A stretch of DNA of 64,000 bases from Enoplolaimus lenunculus (lineage: Eukaryota > Nematoda > Enoplea > Enoplida > Thoracostomopsidae), in assembly GCA_030248215.1 (NCBI GenBank), contig JASANG010002962.1:1-64000 (forward strand), given 5' to 3'. Shown piece after piece: positions 21,140 through 34,828 of the stretch. The notes under the pieces are model-generated. The model was given only the letters and a program-made list of their open reading frames with translations, was not told the DNA's origin and ran no database searches. Within the stretch, counting starts at the first letter, position 1. The number at the start of each line of letters is the position of its first letter. The position numbers were made by a program, and so were the translations under genes.

Positions 21140-21550
21140 GACCCACTCCCTCCACTTCTAATAAGGGGGGTACAGCAAAAACACAACGCGTGTTGGTACA
21201 TTTTGTCTCATGCACAACAGTGGCAGTTGCGTACTCTTGTATGACAACAGTATTATCAAGAGTGGATCATCGCTATTTAACAAGAGTGTGCAACTGGACA
21301 CATTCTGTCTATAAAACAATGTACCCAGCACATTACAACCAGTGCGAACCATGACACTTTATGTATGCGGTGTCAAACATGCTCCCGTTATAGCTTAATT
21401 TAGGGGTATTCATGTGATACCGTCCCCATCTTAAACAAGGGGGGTCGGCCAAAAACGCAACACCCGGCGATATATTTTGTACCATACGGAACCGTAATAG
21501 TTGCACCATCTTGTATCATGCACTCTTGGTATTATCAACTCTTGGTAAAA
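21140..21550. repeat. L-type repeat
   Basis: GGGGGGTACAGCAAAAACACAACG and GGGGGGTCGGCCAAAAACGC words alternate with GTACATTTTGT and CACTCTTGGTATTATC words. Related to 10.5-10.9 kb, 44.03-44.18 kb and 44.57-44.69 kb. Confidence 0.5.
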
Positions 21551-21679
21551 ACCAAATATAAAAGCTAAGTCTGCTCCTAAGTTCAAAAAAATTTATACCA
21601 TAAGCCTAAAGTTATGTGTTAAGTAACACAGGCCGTTTCAGTACCGCGTACTTTGCATATATTTTTGGTTTATAATCAG

Positions 21680-21838
21680 GCCTGTAGCTAAATCAACTTA
21701 ATAGCGCAGCTAAACATTTTTCATGAGGGGCATAAAAGGATGTTAGATGACTTACGAGCAACGTTGAAAATTTGCTAGGGGAGGCAAAATTCTTCTATGC
21801 GGGGTTGAGCTCCCATGACTCCCTTCTGGCTACGGGTT
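21680..21838. repeat. P-type repeat (spacer)
   Basis: CTGTAGCTAAATC start and CTTCTGGCTACGGG end, with CATGAGGGGC and TTGCTAGGGGAGG words. Confidence 0.5.
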
Positions 21839-21917
21839 TCGGTTTAGTGTCGAACAAATGTATTTATTATATATTAATAACGTGTTCATATTTATTTGCT
21901 TTAAAATACCTTGTAAT

Positions 21918-22227
21918 CAGGGTACAACCGGAGGTCCGCCTCCGGCTCCGACAGAAAATCCGACTCCGGCTCCCGTAGATGTTTTGCCCAAAGGTTCCGG
22001 CAATTCCGGTAGTAAAATTTTGCATAATTTTGCAAAATGTATCTGTTTAGCACGTTTCGTTTTAATTATGTCACAATTTTCAGGAAAGAATTTCCGAAAT
22101 ATCGCAGAAATTTAGCGTAAAACACAACAACATCAACATATTACAGATATTGGAACTACCATCATTTTTACTGCCTAATTTCGCCTCACCTCCGGATCCG
22201 GTACTTTTCACCTCCGGTTGCACCTTG
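21918..22227 (+). mobile_element. E-family MITE with perfect 8-bp duplication
   Basis: CAGGGTACAACCGGAGGTCC start and CCTCCGGTTGCACCTTG end. CTTGTAAT flanks it at 21,910-21,917 and 22,228-22,235. The interior has CCGGCTCC words. Confidence 0.88.
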
Positions 22228-22486
22228 CTTGTAATTTTTATCTGTTAATGGGCACACATCGTAAAGACGAATAACGATGAATTTTAATGTTTGATTAATT
22301 TGCAAATGTGAGGATCAGCGGCGGAAAGTTCTTCTGTGGGACTGGATTGGAGTAAACTTAAGCTATGGACTAATTTGTTTGCTTTAGGCTTAGGCTTAGT
22401 AATAAATTTCCATCTAATTTATATACCGAGTCTTGCCGTTATTCACTGCCGGCATTTGTCTATAGATACTAACTGAGAATTTTTCA

Positions 22487-22733
22487 TTAACCCTTTCTCA
22501 CATAAATAGTTTCAATTTCATTTGAGTTGTAATTTTAAGGTAAGATTCGATCCCCATTCTCTCGGGTGAGAGGTGTTTACGATGACCACTAAGCTATAGG
22601 AGCTTGACGCTCGAGCGCGAGGGGGCTCTCACGTCTTGTAGAGATTTCGCACTGCGCATATATGTTACAATTGTTAAACACTAATAACAGTTTCTGTGTT
22701 GCTTGTATATTACTTGTATTTAGTAGCTCAGTG
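22487..22733 (-). repeat. tRNA-derived repeat, right-arm copy
   Basis: Mirror of 16,876-17,122 with the tRNA-like core at about 22,539-22,605 on the minus strand. Confidence 0.7.
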
Positions 22734-22741
22734 TATTCTCG

Positions 22742-22930
22742 GCCCATGTTACTTTAAAGGGTGTCCAGCTTTCTGGTGGATCGATAAAAGAGTAGGTTTA
22801 GATTATCATTATAGTTTACATTTTTGATTAGGCTTAGGCTTATTCTTAGGTTTAGGCTTATGAACACATTGTACTTAGGCTTAGGAATACGCTTAATATA
22901 CTGTTACGCTTCTAAAAGTAACATTGGCCG
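22742..22930 (-). mobile_element. B-family MITE, right-arm copy
   Basis: Mirror of 16,679-16,867, including the flanking 8-bp duplication inside the tRNA-like repeat. Confidence 0.85.
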
Positions 22931-23547
22931 TATACTCTATGAGTTACATCAGGGTGTAAAGAGATAGTAAAAATAACGGAAGCGCAAAAACAAATATTGA
23001 AGTATAAATGTTTCAAAGAATAACTTGACAAAACTTTTTTGTTAAAAGCTACAAAAATCCTTGTATATATTTTTACATAAATGAATTTGTTTGCATACTG
23101 GATTAAAATGCTACAGAAGAAAAAGTATCAATCAGGTACGTAGCTAGAGGGAAACAGAGGGGAATCAACCATCTTCTGCAAGAAATTTACCCCCTCGTTA
23201 GAAAGTCTGTAATCTTGCTTTTATCCCATCGGAAACCCTTGTATGCTCATCCTGATAATTTTTTAGCCCATCGTAGCAAGGTCAAGTGGCGACGCGCCCT
23301 AGATTCAGCTTAGAACGACAAAAAAACCATAACGCTTTTATGTAAGATGTACGTTCCTTCTACACTATCCCACAAGATAAGGGTTAGGTTTTTAAGCAAC
23401 CTCTTTCCTGAACCTAAGCCAAAGCCGGAGCCTAAAGCTTGTGAGTCAAGTGTATCAGAGCCTATTGGTGTAATTTTGAGATACAAATGTTTAAGCTCAC
23501 CATAGTATAAGTTATTGCAAAACAGCATCAAAATCTACCATATAGCC

Positions 23548-23749
23548 ACCCATGTAAAAATCAGGGGCGGAACGTTTTTCTGTGGGACTAGAATAGAATA
23601 AGCTTATGCTTTATCCTAATTTGATTGCTTGGCTTAGGCTTAGGCTTAGGAATAAACGGATTGTTACGCTTAGGGTTAGGCTTAAGCTTAGGCATAAGCT
23701 TAGGAATAAGCTTATAATATTGTTCCGACCGTGTTCTTTACACTGGCCC
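23548..23749 (-). mobile_element. M-family MITE, right-arm copy
   Basis: Mirror of 15,860-16,061, with the same GCTATAT-type flanks. Confidence 0.75.
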
Positions 23750-24272
23750 ATATAGCTATTGAATAGTTTGCCTATTTTGTAACGTGAGCTGAAAATTTTC
23801 AACGCTAAATTTAGCCAACAATCAATTTTAACTTTCGTAAACGTATACTCCACATCGGTATTTCGCTTTCTCTTCCAGTTCGGCCGGCGGCAGATACCCG
23901 AGTTTACGCACAGTTGACAATGAAACTTTTTTGCCATGAAAATTTGGCCAATAAGCATATTCCCTAAGCCTAAGCCTAAGCGTAAGCGTAACAGGGAGCT
24001 TATACCTGAGCATGAGCCAATCAAAAAATTAGGCTAAACCTTAAGCTTACACTATTCGAAACAACCCACAGAAAAACGTTCCGCCCCTAATCTGTACACA
24101 GGCTGGTAATTTTTGAATTATAAGAATCCGTATCAGCTTTGTGGAATATTTTTTAATTTGATGTAGCTACGTATTTAATATGTCACTTTTTAGTGAACAA
24201 TTTGCATCGTAAAAATTTTCAGCCAATCACAGCTCGTAGGATCTCACATCTTAAAGCGTTGCTTTTTGATTT

Positions 24273-24626
24273 TTAATCCAAATTTTTCGCAGTATCACAC
24301 AGGACGGGATACAGGTCACAAACGCGTTGATCGGCAGCAGCTATTTCGCTCTGATTAACTTCTTCAGCATCGTATCGCTTGAGGCGATCTTGCATTTTGT
24401 TCAAAGTTTCACTGTGCTCAGGGTCAAATCTATGGACCATCGGGACCGATTGGGCACCGTGAAATCTTTTGGGGTACAAAATAACAGCGTTGGCATCTAT
24501 TTGTTTGCCTGATACGTCTAGCACGGCTACTAGTCGAGCAGGAATTAGAATATGACGACCGGAAACGCAACTTGTCGCTAATAAAACAAGTATTATTGAA
24601 TCAATATTATTTTGTATAACAAACAT
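24273..24626 (-). CDS. Small secreted protein, 117 residues, right-arm copy
   Basis: Identical in every residue to the product of 14,983-15,336, including the signal peptide, both Lys-Arg sites and the CDLYPVLC loop. The upstream TTTCAG acceptor is also kept. It is transcribed toward the spacer, so the two copies are convergent and about 9 kb apart. Identity of the coding frame while nearby non-coding arrays differ fits a recent duplication or continued gene conversion. It would also arise from an assembly artefact. Confidence 0.65.
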   Translation of the reverse strand: MFVIQNNIDSIILVLLATSCVSGRHILIPARLVAVLDVSGKQIDANAVILYPKRFHGAQSVPMVHRFDPEHSETLNKMQDRLKRYDAEEVNQSEIAAADQRVCDLYPVLCDTAKNLD

Positions 24627-25212
24627 TTGTACCTGAAATATGGCTTGTACGCCGGCATATACACAGATGTATACAGTATGCGCATTATAGATAAAAATTG
24701 TGGCCAATGGTTACTTTTATGGCCGTAACAGCAGATTAAGCGTATTACTAAGCCTAAACCTAAGTCTAAACCTAAGCAAACAAATGTTGTCAAGAATGTA
24801 AGCCTACTGTTTTACAGACCCACCAGCATCCGGGACGGCCCTAAACGTGACATGGACGAAAATGGTCGTATCTCAAGTCGTAATACAACCCAATTCCAAA
24901 TTAAGCTAATTCAAATCGAAATAAGACTTGGGCTATCTTCAGGCGGAATTCTCCAAAATACACGAATTATGATTGGATATAGATACCCAATGAATTACAC
25001 AATTTTGATTGGTTGGTGTAAATACTGTTTTTTGATTGGCTAGTTAATCGCTTCCTGTACCTATAAGCTATCCGGAAGTTTTTCACAAGATGCAGGTTCA
25101 TATTGAGTTTCGTAGGACAGGATGCAACATAGCTGCATGCGGATGTAACTTCAGAAAGAAAACTTAAAACTGAAGGATATCATTGAAGAATGCCTACGCA
25201 AACGTTGAACGT

Positions 25213-25410
25213 ACACTGCAAAAAATGGTGAGTGAAATTGACTCTGTCCCAAATAGGCTTTTCCTGACTACACAAACTTAGTCAAAATTCGACTCCGCAT
25301 GAGTCAAATTTGATTCAGTTTGACTCTGGCGGAGTCGAATTTAGACTTCGTTTGTGTAGTCAGGAAAAACCTATTTCGGAGAGTCATTTGACTAACCATT
25401 TTTTGCTGTG
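25213..25410. mobile_element. G-family fold-back, right-arm copy
   Basis: Mirror of 14,199-14,396. Confidence 0.75.
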
Positions 25411-25574
25411 TACTCTAAAACGGGTTAATACGGAGTTTGAAAATTGAGATTGGCAATAGATGACTTTAACTTGTTAAGAATAGTTGTTGAAAAGCATGAA
25501 CGGTGTTGTACGTTTAAGGACACAACGGTTTAGCTTACAACAAAACACTCAGCGCAAACATATATTTGCGACAG

Positions 25575-25866
25575 ATTGCAACCGAAACTATAAAATACCG
25601 GAACAGGGACCGGAAAGTTAAAAAATACGCTGAACCGGAACCGGAAAAAAAAAAATTAACAATTTTGACAATACACGCTAAGACAATTTTAGAAAATTAA
25701 GTTAATAGAATAATATGTCAATTTTTCTTAAATTTTCGAATGAGATCAATTTTCCATACCGAAAACACCAGAAAATTCCGGTGAAAAAACACCTGATTTT
25801 TTTACCCAAACCGGATAGCGAAAAATACCGGAGTTCCCTTCCGGAACCGGAATTCAGGTTGCACTC
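25575..25866 (-). mobile_element. E-family MITE, right-arm copy
   Basis: Mirror of 13,743-14,034. Confidence 0.7.
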
Positions 25867-27420
25867 TGAACTGCGACTATAAGTAACCCTAAAAATAAGC
25901 AAAAAATAGACTAAAACAGTACTTTTGACAGATGATGTACGCATCAGAAGATATGTGATCAATATGTTGTCCCAAATTTTCCGGCGTAGGGTTCTATGGT
26001 TTAAAGGGCAAAGTGTTCCTAAACCAAAAATTGTTGAAACTGACATTTACGTTTTGAGGAAAGCTTAACGCGATTTCTCTTCTCAACAAGTTTAGGGGTG
26101 CGGATCAAAATTGCAAAATTGCAAGCGATTAGTAAACTATTAAGCGGTCAATGGAGCGTGGACCGACATAAGCTTAACCCCGGTGGTGAGCCAAAGCCAC
26201 TAACGGAGCCATTCGATCCGCACTGCAAGCTGTGCGCTGCGCAGTCCACCGTCGGACCGCGCAGTGCAAACTTTCTTGCGGCCCAAACCGCACTAAGAAG
26301 TGGGGTTAAGTAAGAATATCGTTATGCATATGAGTATATATCTATCAAGGGGGTGCGAGAGGATTTTCAGCAACCCCCTATTTTTAAGACTAATAATTTT
26401 TTGCGTTGATTTGACGTGTCCATCAGCTAGTTTTGTGTATTGCTTCCATTGGAAACACTGCAAATGCATTTGTACTGCATTTAATATACCCCCCAACTCC
26501 TGGTAACAAATTGGTCGCTAAGGTCGTACAAAGTGCAATCAAGATCCGCACCCGCAGCCAGAGTGGTGCCGAGAAAAGTTTTCGTCCGCCTAGAGGATTT
26601 TCAACCTTGCTTAATATTGTTATCGAAACGCCGTGTATGCACCTCCTGAAATTTTTTTACTCTCCCTACTGTAGTGACCCGAATAAAAAGGGGGACTGAT
26701 ATTTATTTGGCCTCTCCAGAGGGTACCCCCCTTGTTATTCGGTTACGGACTGTTATTTATTTTCAACCCACGCTCCGCTGCCCTTCGTTACAGATATATA
26801 TCCGGTACTGCAATTATCCGTTGAATTAAACGTTTATTTGTCTTGTGTCAATAGCTTGAGCGATAATACAAGGTTATACTTAGCAATGTACTTTCAAAAT
26901 TTAAGTACGCTTTAAAGTTTCGAACTCAAATTATTTGGTCCTGGAGTAATATATGCGCTAGAATTAGGGTTAATTAACATTTATGGACTCTAATTAGGCT
27001 TTAGGGACTCTATCCGCTTACGAACTCTTATTAGGGATACGGACTCCTATTGATTCGGACTCAAAATGGGAACCCCCCCCCCCTGTTATTACCCGCCTCT
27101 TATTCGGGTCAATACACTACCAAGGAGAACTGACTGCGGATATGTCAAAATCACTTATGAAATTTGAAATAATTTGTACGTACCGAACTTGTAAAATAAG
27201 TACTCGATATCTGTAAGCCTTACACCGACACTGATTATGAAATGCGGTATTTTTGAGGTCAAAATAGTTCCACATATACGTTTGTCGCACGTTTTGAATT
27301 TAAAACCGTTTTGAAAATTATAATTTTATGCCGGCGTCTGCTAAGCTGAACAGCTTATAAGCACTTTGTCACGCAATGATTGAAAGGCTTTTGCCGTTCA
27401 ATAACCCGTGCACGTTGTGT

Positions 27421-27861
27421 GACCCATGTATAGAACAGGGCCGGAACAGTAGCATAAGCATATTCCTAAGATTTAGCCTAAGCCTAAGCGTAAGGATGAT
27501 CATCCTTTTCGTATGCCTAGCCTAAGCCTAAGCAAAGAAATTAGCCTAAAGCTTAAACTGACTCCGTTACACACAAAAAAGTATTTCTGAATTTAATCAG
27601 AAAAGTATTTTCTGTGTCAAATCTGAAACGTTTTTTCTGATATTTAAGACAATTTTTCTAAAAATAACTGGAAAACGTTTATTTTCAGTCTTTATTTCAA
27701 AACATTTTTGAAAAGTTTTCTGTTATAACAGAAATACATTTCAAGTGCACCTTGCTAATTATATTTCTTAAATGTAAGAAATTTTTTCTTAAATATCAGA
27801 AATATTACTTTGAGTGTATAGCCCTTCGGAAAACGATCCGGTAGTGTTCTATACATGGGCC
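27421..27861 (-). mobile_element. A-family MITE with nested N element, right-arm copy
   Basis: Mirror of 11,749-12,189. The nested N element (about 27,568-27,804) is present in both arms, so both insertions predate the arm duplication. Confidence 0.85.
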
Positions 27862-29457
27862 CGTTGTGTTGTACTTGGGTGTGGAACAAGGTACATTCAT
27901 GATACATCACTGATACAAAAATTTCTGACAAGGAGGCTGGGTGGCAAAAGTTATAAAACGCAATTTTTTTACTGTATGCTATATTTGTGCCTATTTTCTT
28001 ACCATTTCACAGAAAATTTCTGACGGGGGGGGGGCGTGCGGGCCGCTCCCTCTGGTTCCGCCGCACTGTAAATTCCAATGAGTTAATTAATCAACACAGA
28101 CGGAAAGTTAGTTATTTCTGAGTTAATAGCAGGAAACTTTAACTCACTCTGAGTTGAGTTGATTCTCACACTGAGTTGATTTAATTCCGGGAAAGTTAAT
28201 TAAATAAATGTGAATGAGTTATAAAAACTCACAATTATGAGTTCTGATAAGTGACTCAACTCAGTCTGAGTTGAAATCAACTCACTGCAATTTACAGTGC
28301 GTGTTTGTTTAGACGATGTGTCCCTTGAACTTTCTTAAATAACAGGCTGTTTTGTTCTAATTGAAATAGACAGTAATATAGGAAGGTCTAAAGTTGTGTA
28401 AATTTTGTAATTTACGGTTTCGGAAATATGGAGACCACAGTGAGTTTTAGCTGACAGATCAAACATCAATCTTTCCTGTCATTCTTAAGAGTATGCTGAG
28501 ATATACTGGGACTCTGTTTCAGAGCTCACGAACAGGGCCGTAACCGTATTGAACGCTTATTCCTAAGCCTAAGCCTAATCGTAACAGCATACTTCGTTTT
28601 GAAAGTACGTTCCTAAGTATAACATTGCATTATCGCTCAAGCTATTGACACAAGACAAATAAACGTCTAATTTAAACGGATAGTTGCAATACCTAATACC
28701 AAGAGTGGATGATGTCCACTTGCAGAAGAGTGTGCAACTGATGCGCTAGTGCATGGCACAAAGTGTACCAGCACGCGTTGCATTTTGCTCGACCCCCTAA
28801 TCTGGGGGGTGGTAGTCACCACTTAATCTACATAGTAGGAGTTAAATTATAATCAGAGCGACTTAGCTAAAATTCAAAATATTAGTTCAACGTTTCCCCC
28901 CCAAATAAGGGGGGTAGGTCAAAAATACAACGTGCGCTGGGTACATTGTTTTGTGTACAGAATGTACCCAGTTGCGCACTCTTGTGAAAATCATCCACTC
29001 TTGCTAACACGTATCAGTAACGAAGGATGGCGGAGGGCGGGTTAAATATAAATAGCAGTCCGTATAACCGAATAACAGTGTGAGGGAACCCTCTAAAGAG
29101 GCCAAATAAATAACAGTCCCCCTCTTATTCGGGTCACTACAGTATACTCAAATCCTGCGCCTAGGAAAAATAATATTCTAAAGCTTAAGGTTACTCTATT
29201 GCAGTCCCGCAGAAAAACGTTCTGCCTCTGATCTTTTCATTTGCCCAAGTTCTAAATCTTCATGACAGCGGAAGTTTTTGAAACTTGGTGTTCCGCTTAT
29301 GGAACGTTGGCGTGCGTAGCTAAAGGTATTGCACATATAATTAAAGTTTCATGCCTAGTTTACTCAGAATCATGCCACAATAGACTGTGTAAAGGTAAAC
29401 GCATCGTTGATGGTCGAGCTGTGGCTCTTGTTGAATTAAGTGAACGTATTCTACAAC

Positions 29458-29990
29458 ACACTGGAAAAAATGGTGAGTCAAATTGACTTTCTCCGAAATA
29501 AGCTCTACGTAACTACATAAACTGAGTCAAATTCGAGTCAGCCAGAGTCAAACGTGCGTATCAGTGAGTCGAATTGAACTCTGGTGGAGTCGAATTTAAC
29601 TCTGGTGGAGTCGAATTTGACTCAGTGTGTGTAGTCCCACAGAGCCTATTTCGCAGAGAGTCAATTTGACTCACCATTTTTTGCATTGCAGGTCATATTT
29701 ACTAAATGTTGCAACTAAGAGGAGATCGAAGGCAATCGCCGCACATTTCATCTAAAATTTCTGTTTACAGTCTGCAAAACTAATTTCTATACACTGCAAA
29801 AAATGGTGAGTCAAATTGACTCACTGTGAAATAGGCTTTTCCTGACTACACAAACTGAGTCAAATTCGACTAAATGAGTCGCTCAGTGAGTCAAATTTGA
29901 CTCAGGCGGAGTCGAATTTTGACTCAGTTTGTGTATTCAGGAAAAGCCTATTTCGCAGTGAGTCAATTTGACTCACCATTTTTTGCAGTG
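29458..29990. mobile_element. Two G-family fold-backs, right-arm copies
   Basis: Mirrors of 9,918-10,147 (here about 29,458-29,687) and 9,615-9,813 (here about 29,792-29,990). Confidence 0.75.
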
Positions 29991-30596
29991 TAACTGAACG
30001 CGCACGTTTTTGACATATGCATAAAATGTACGGACAGAGTGAACTCATTTTGAATGCATCGCGTTGATTGCAAGCTCGTATAGCCAGCTCACCTTGCAAA
30101 TGGAGACTAAACATTTTCAAAAGACGTATACAAGTATTTTCGGAGACTTACAAGCAAGATTGAAAATACAATAGGGGGCAAAAAATTTTCCAGGGTAGTT
30201 GAACCATCCTTGGGCCCCCTCTGGCTACGAATCCGACTGATTACGGGGCCGGAACAGTACTAGAAGCATATTCTTAAGCCTAATCCTAAGCTTCGGCCTA
30301 AGCGCAAGGACGAGCCTATTCCTAAGCCTAAGCCAAAAAAATAGTCTAAAGCTTAAAGTAACTCTATTTATAGCCCCTCCGAAAAACGATCCGGTCCTAT
30401 TCTGTACATGGGCCCACTTGTGAAACACAGCGTAACAACTCCGCCAACACTTGGAGTTTACATTTTAATGCTAATTTATGTTCTTTGGGTGGTTGTCTTG
30501 AAAAATATCACAACTGCATGTAATTTGTTATGCTCTGGCTGTAAGTAGACAGGTTGTTAAAGTTAATACATATCGGATCAGCGCAACAATTTAAGG

Positions 30597-30820
30597 GTGA
30601 CGGACGGTGCCGTACGTGTGACGGACAGTACTGTACGGGTGACGGACGGCGCCGTACGAGTGACAGACGGTTACGGACGGCGCCGTAAGAGCGGCACCGT
30701 AAGAGCGGCACCGTCTGTCACCCATGCTGTGTCCATCACCATACGCTATCGTAAGTACGTGAGTAATTCGCGTACGATACCGTACCGTGACGCTCGGTGA
30801 CGGACGGCGCCGGACGTCAT
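30597..30820 (-). repeat. C-family element, right-arm copy with short minisatellite
   Basis: Mirror of 8,262-9,012, but with only about four partly changed copies of the 21-bp unit in place of roughly 29. This one difference explains about 520 bp of the arm-length difference. Confidence 0.88.
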
Positions 30821-32563
30821 CAAAGTATAGCTCTATACCCACATGGTTCATAGTGGCCGCACAAAGTAAATTTGATATTTAGCTAAAAAATTAAAATTTC
30901 CTAAAACCAATCCAACTGATATGCCTTGTAAAACCAAACACGACTAATTCTAATTCAGTTATAAATCATGATCGTGCGAGACCGTAGCCGAGGAGGGCCA
31001 GAGGGGCTGGCTCCCCTGAAAAAATTTTAGCCCCTCCTTAAAAAGTTTTCAACCGTGCTTGTAACTCATTGACAACCCCCTTGAATGCCTCTCCTGAAAA
31101 ATTTTCAGCACCCCCCTAGCAAGGTGAGCTGGCGACGGGCGTGTGATCGTGTCACATCAACCATGAGAAGTTATACGTACAACACGTAAGGCTCGGACAA
31201 CGAGTTGATAGGGGGGGCGCCGCCGCATACAGACATCATCAGTCAGGATCAACCGAAATATTTTCAACAAAACAATTTGATGTTCGAAAAACTGCTACTT
31301 TATCCAATCAGAAATGTCGAAACCCCTTTTCCTACCAGTTTCTGGTTATGCAGCTGACAGCACCACAACCCGACAGCCAATCAGTGGACCGGAGCGCATA
31401 GACCATAATTTGGTGGGCACAGTTTAAAGCACCTTTGTTGTGGGTTTTTTACACACCGTGAATATCTGCCTAATCAATCATATTATGTTGCTTACTGACC
31501 TGTACGTGTGCAATAAATCTAGCTTATACCTTGAAATTAGTCAAATTTAACAATATTGCTTAAAGCGATGTTGTACAACATGGTTGAATGGATAGAGTCC
31601 AAAATTACTAAATTAGCCCATAAACGTCAATTATTATCGGGTTGAGTAAATGCTTCTTGGACCAAGTTAACGTTGGCACAGGATTTGGCTGATTACTTGA
31701 AGTTACCTATAATACACTGTAAATCCGAGTGAGTTGATTTTAACTCAGAATAAGTTGAATGTGGATTAGAACTTACAGAAATCTCAATTCTGAGTCTCAC
31801 TCTGACTTTAATTATTCAACTTACCCCGCATAAACTGATCTCAGAGTGAGAATTAACTCAACTCTCAGAGTGAGCTAATGTTAACTGTTATTAACGCAGA
31901 AATAACTAACTCTCTAGCTGAGTTGATTTATCAGTTCATGTTAAGTTTTAGGTATTTTGCACAACTGTTAGAAGCATATTCCTGAAGTAGCTAACTTTAT
32001 AAACAGCAAATCGCTTCCTCAAGTTAAATTTGTGGGGACCAAATATCTGGAGCTGGGTTGAGAAATTAACAGTCAGGATCCGATTGCTAGATGGGTACCC
32101 TCTGTAGAGGCGAAAATATCAGTCATTTCCTCTTATTCCGGTTCACTTTCAATTTTTTTAACTTTACAATATGTGCTGCTCGGCGATATGGAATTTCAAC
32201 AGACATCGTGATCAATATTAAACACAAAGTGATAGCTTGTTAAAAGTAAGAATAGTTTACAATTGCTTACAAACTGTAAATTTCAGTGAGTTGATTTTAA
32301 CTTAGAATGAGTTTAACTCGCTAGTGGAATTGATTAATCCACTCATTAGATTTTACAATGCAACGGTTCAATAAATCAGTTGTTCCTGGTGCTACACTGC
32401 AAAAAATGGTGAGTCAAATTGATTTTCTCCGAAATCGGCTCTACGGAACTATACAAACTGAGTAAGTCGAATTTGAGTTTGGCGTAGTTGAATTTGATTC
32501 AGTTTGTGTAGTACCGTAAAGCCTATTTCGCAGTGAGTCAATTTAACTCACCATTTTTTGCAG

Positions 32564-33000
32564 AGCCCATGTATAGAACAGGGCCGGATCGTGTTCCGGA
32601 GGGGCTATAATAGAGTCAGTTTAAGCTTTAGACTAATTTTTTGTTTAGGCTTAGGCTTAGGCTTAGGCTTAGGAATAGGCTCATCCATACGCTTAGGCTT
32701 AGGTTTAGGAATATGCTCATCCATACGCTTAGGCTTAGGCTTAGGCTTAGGCTTAGGAATAGGCTCATGCATAAGCTTAGGCTTAGGCTTAGGAATAGGC
32801 TCATCCATACGCTTAGGCTTAGGTTTAGGAATATGCTCATCCATACGCTTAGGCTTAGGCTTAGGCTTAGGCTTAGGAATAGGCTCATGCATAAGCTTAG
32901 GCTTAGGCTTAGGAATAGGCTCATCAATACGCTTAGACTTAGGCTTAGGCTTTTGGAATATGCTTGTACTACTGTTCCGGCCCTGTTCTATACTTGAGCC
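32564..33000 (+). mobile_element. A-family MITE with expanded hexamer array, right-arm copy
   Basis: Mirror of 6,170-6,499. A higher-order block of about 117 bp (hexamers plus GCTCATCCATACG and GCTCATGCATAAG spacers) occurs twice here and once in the left arm. Confidence 0.85.
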
Positions 33001-33237
33001 TTTTACAGTGTACGAATACATAATGAAAAATACGGAACCTACCCTCAAGCCTACATTCTCGTTAATTAAGCTGAGTGCGTCTAGTGTTCCACATTTGAAA
33101 TTAGCAAACATAAAAACAATATACATTGACTTAGCTTATTGACACGCTTGTAGCGAATATATGGCTTATATTAGCAATAAGGTGTCAAAACTGCAACAAA
33201 TCCACTCAGTTTTTCCTAATTACATCAAATAAAGGAT

Positions 33238-33779
33238 CCTTAGGCTTAGGGATCGGAGTCTCGGTATCGACAAGTCTCGGTGTTTGGCTGATCTTGGTCT
33301 CGGTTACTTGACTCTCGGTCTCTGTAACCGAGACCAGAAGTCGATAATTCGACACTGGTATGGCTGTATTGTTGACGTTAAGTGATACCTGAAATAAAAT
33401 GTTTCGCTGTGAATATGCGAATTTTCATAGTCACGCAATAATTTACAGATGTTCTGAAAAAATACAAACAACAAAAAAATACAAAACTAATAATATATTT
33501 TGAAAATTTTAAGTTTTTTTCGGTGGTGACAAAAAAATTGAGGCCAGACCGAGACGTTTCATGGGAGGTTCGGGTCTCGGTTTTTAACCGTAACCGCCCA
33601 TCTCTGGCCTAGGATTGAGGCTATTATTTTCGGTAGGCGTGGGCCTAGTTTTAGGCTTAAACTTGCACGTGTGAATGGGGCTTTACATAATTTTTCGGTC
33701 GCAAATGTAATGTAAATGTTTGCATGTGACAGTGGACGTTCAAGACTTGTTAAAACTGAGACCGAGACTCCCATCCCTG
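33238..33779. mobile_element. O-family element, right-arm copy
   Basis: Mirror of 5,391-5,922. Several base differences from the left copy are visible near 33,590-33,640. Confidence 0.65.
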
Positions 33780-34136
33780 ACCATAGCTTCGCCTGTTTTA
33801 TAGTACCTACGTAAAACTAGATGCCATTAAAAGGTGTATGGGTCAAATGAATATTGCAACTGCACGCAACACTACCAAAAACGCAGAATAGTATAGATAA
33901 TATGGACGTTGTTCAAGCGTTAAAAATGCATTGGCGTTAGATGGACTAACCACTGGGTACCTTAAAGCCACAACAGGAAGAATAATAAGCTACGATCTGA
34001 TATTGAAATTTGAAATGCAATCTAATATTAATTTTGAGTTCATTATCCGGCTCCGGCTCCGGCAGGATATTATGTTATCCGGATCTGGCTCGATCAGTTT
34101 TTGTTATCCGGTCGCACACTGATATTTGCTATCTTA

Positions 34137-34747
34137 TGCGGGGTTCACGTTATAACCGGGGCAGGCGGGACACAGTTTGTCCATGTTCATTCGACGTCAA
34201 CGTTAAAATTCCTGCTCTTATATCGGGTCAACATATAAAACTCGAATGTCATGTGACATTTACTTACAAACCACCGCTGTCAAACGATCAATGTGTACAA
34301 GGGGCGGTATGTCACGTGATACTGTGGGACATTTATGCGAATATCATATGATATTCCAAAATTTCAACGAATATCACATGATATTCAACGGGTCAGCGTA
34401 AGCTTTGGGTACTAATAAATGAATGAAACGTTGGACAGCAGAGGCCCAAACGTGCTTTAAATACCAAATACATGCCTGCAAATCGTTTCCGACACAAAAT
34501 CGCTTAGAACCACAGCTTCTTAATTCAAAAATTCAAATTTAAAATTCTAGTATCATATGATGTTCGCTCACAATACGTCTAACATCATATGATATTGAAG
34601 GACAAAAGGTGACCTACACATGATGATAGCAGACAAATACGATTTTTGAATATGATATAGGGTCTATTAGCAGACAAAATGTTACCCAATAGTGTAATAG
34701 GGACAAAACGTGTCCCAAGCTGCCCCGGTTATAACGTGAACCCCGCA
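34137..34747. mobile_element. I-family MITE, right-arm copy
   Basis: Mirror of 4,413-5,023, with TAA-type flanks. Confidence 0.8.
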
Positions 34748-34828
34748 TTAATCGTTAGCTAAGTTCTGCTCACTTTGCAAATATATGCATGACATGTTCA
34801 AATACAAACTTTTCTCACTGATTAGTTA

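Larger units (their letters stand above)
17276..22333. other. Unique spacer between the palindrome arms
   Basis: This part has no mirrored counterpart. It contains a C-less low-complexity tract, one M-type MITE, four F-type fold-backs, an H-like relic, an L-type repeat, a P-type repeat, an E-type MITE with a perfect 8-bp duplication, a tRNA-like relic and the two-exon secreted peptide gene at 20,018-20,805. Confidence 0.9.
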
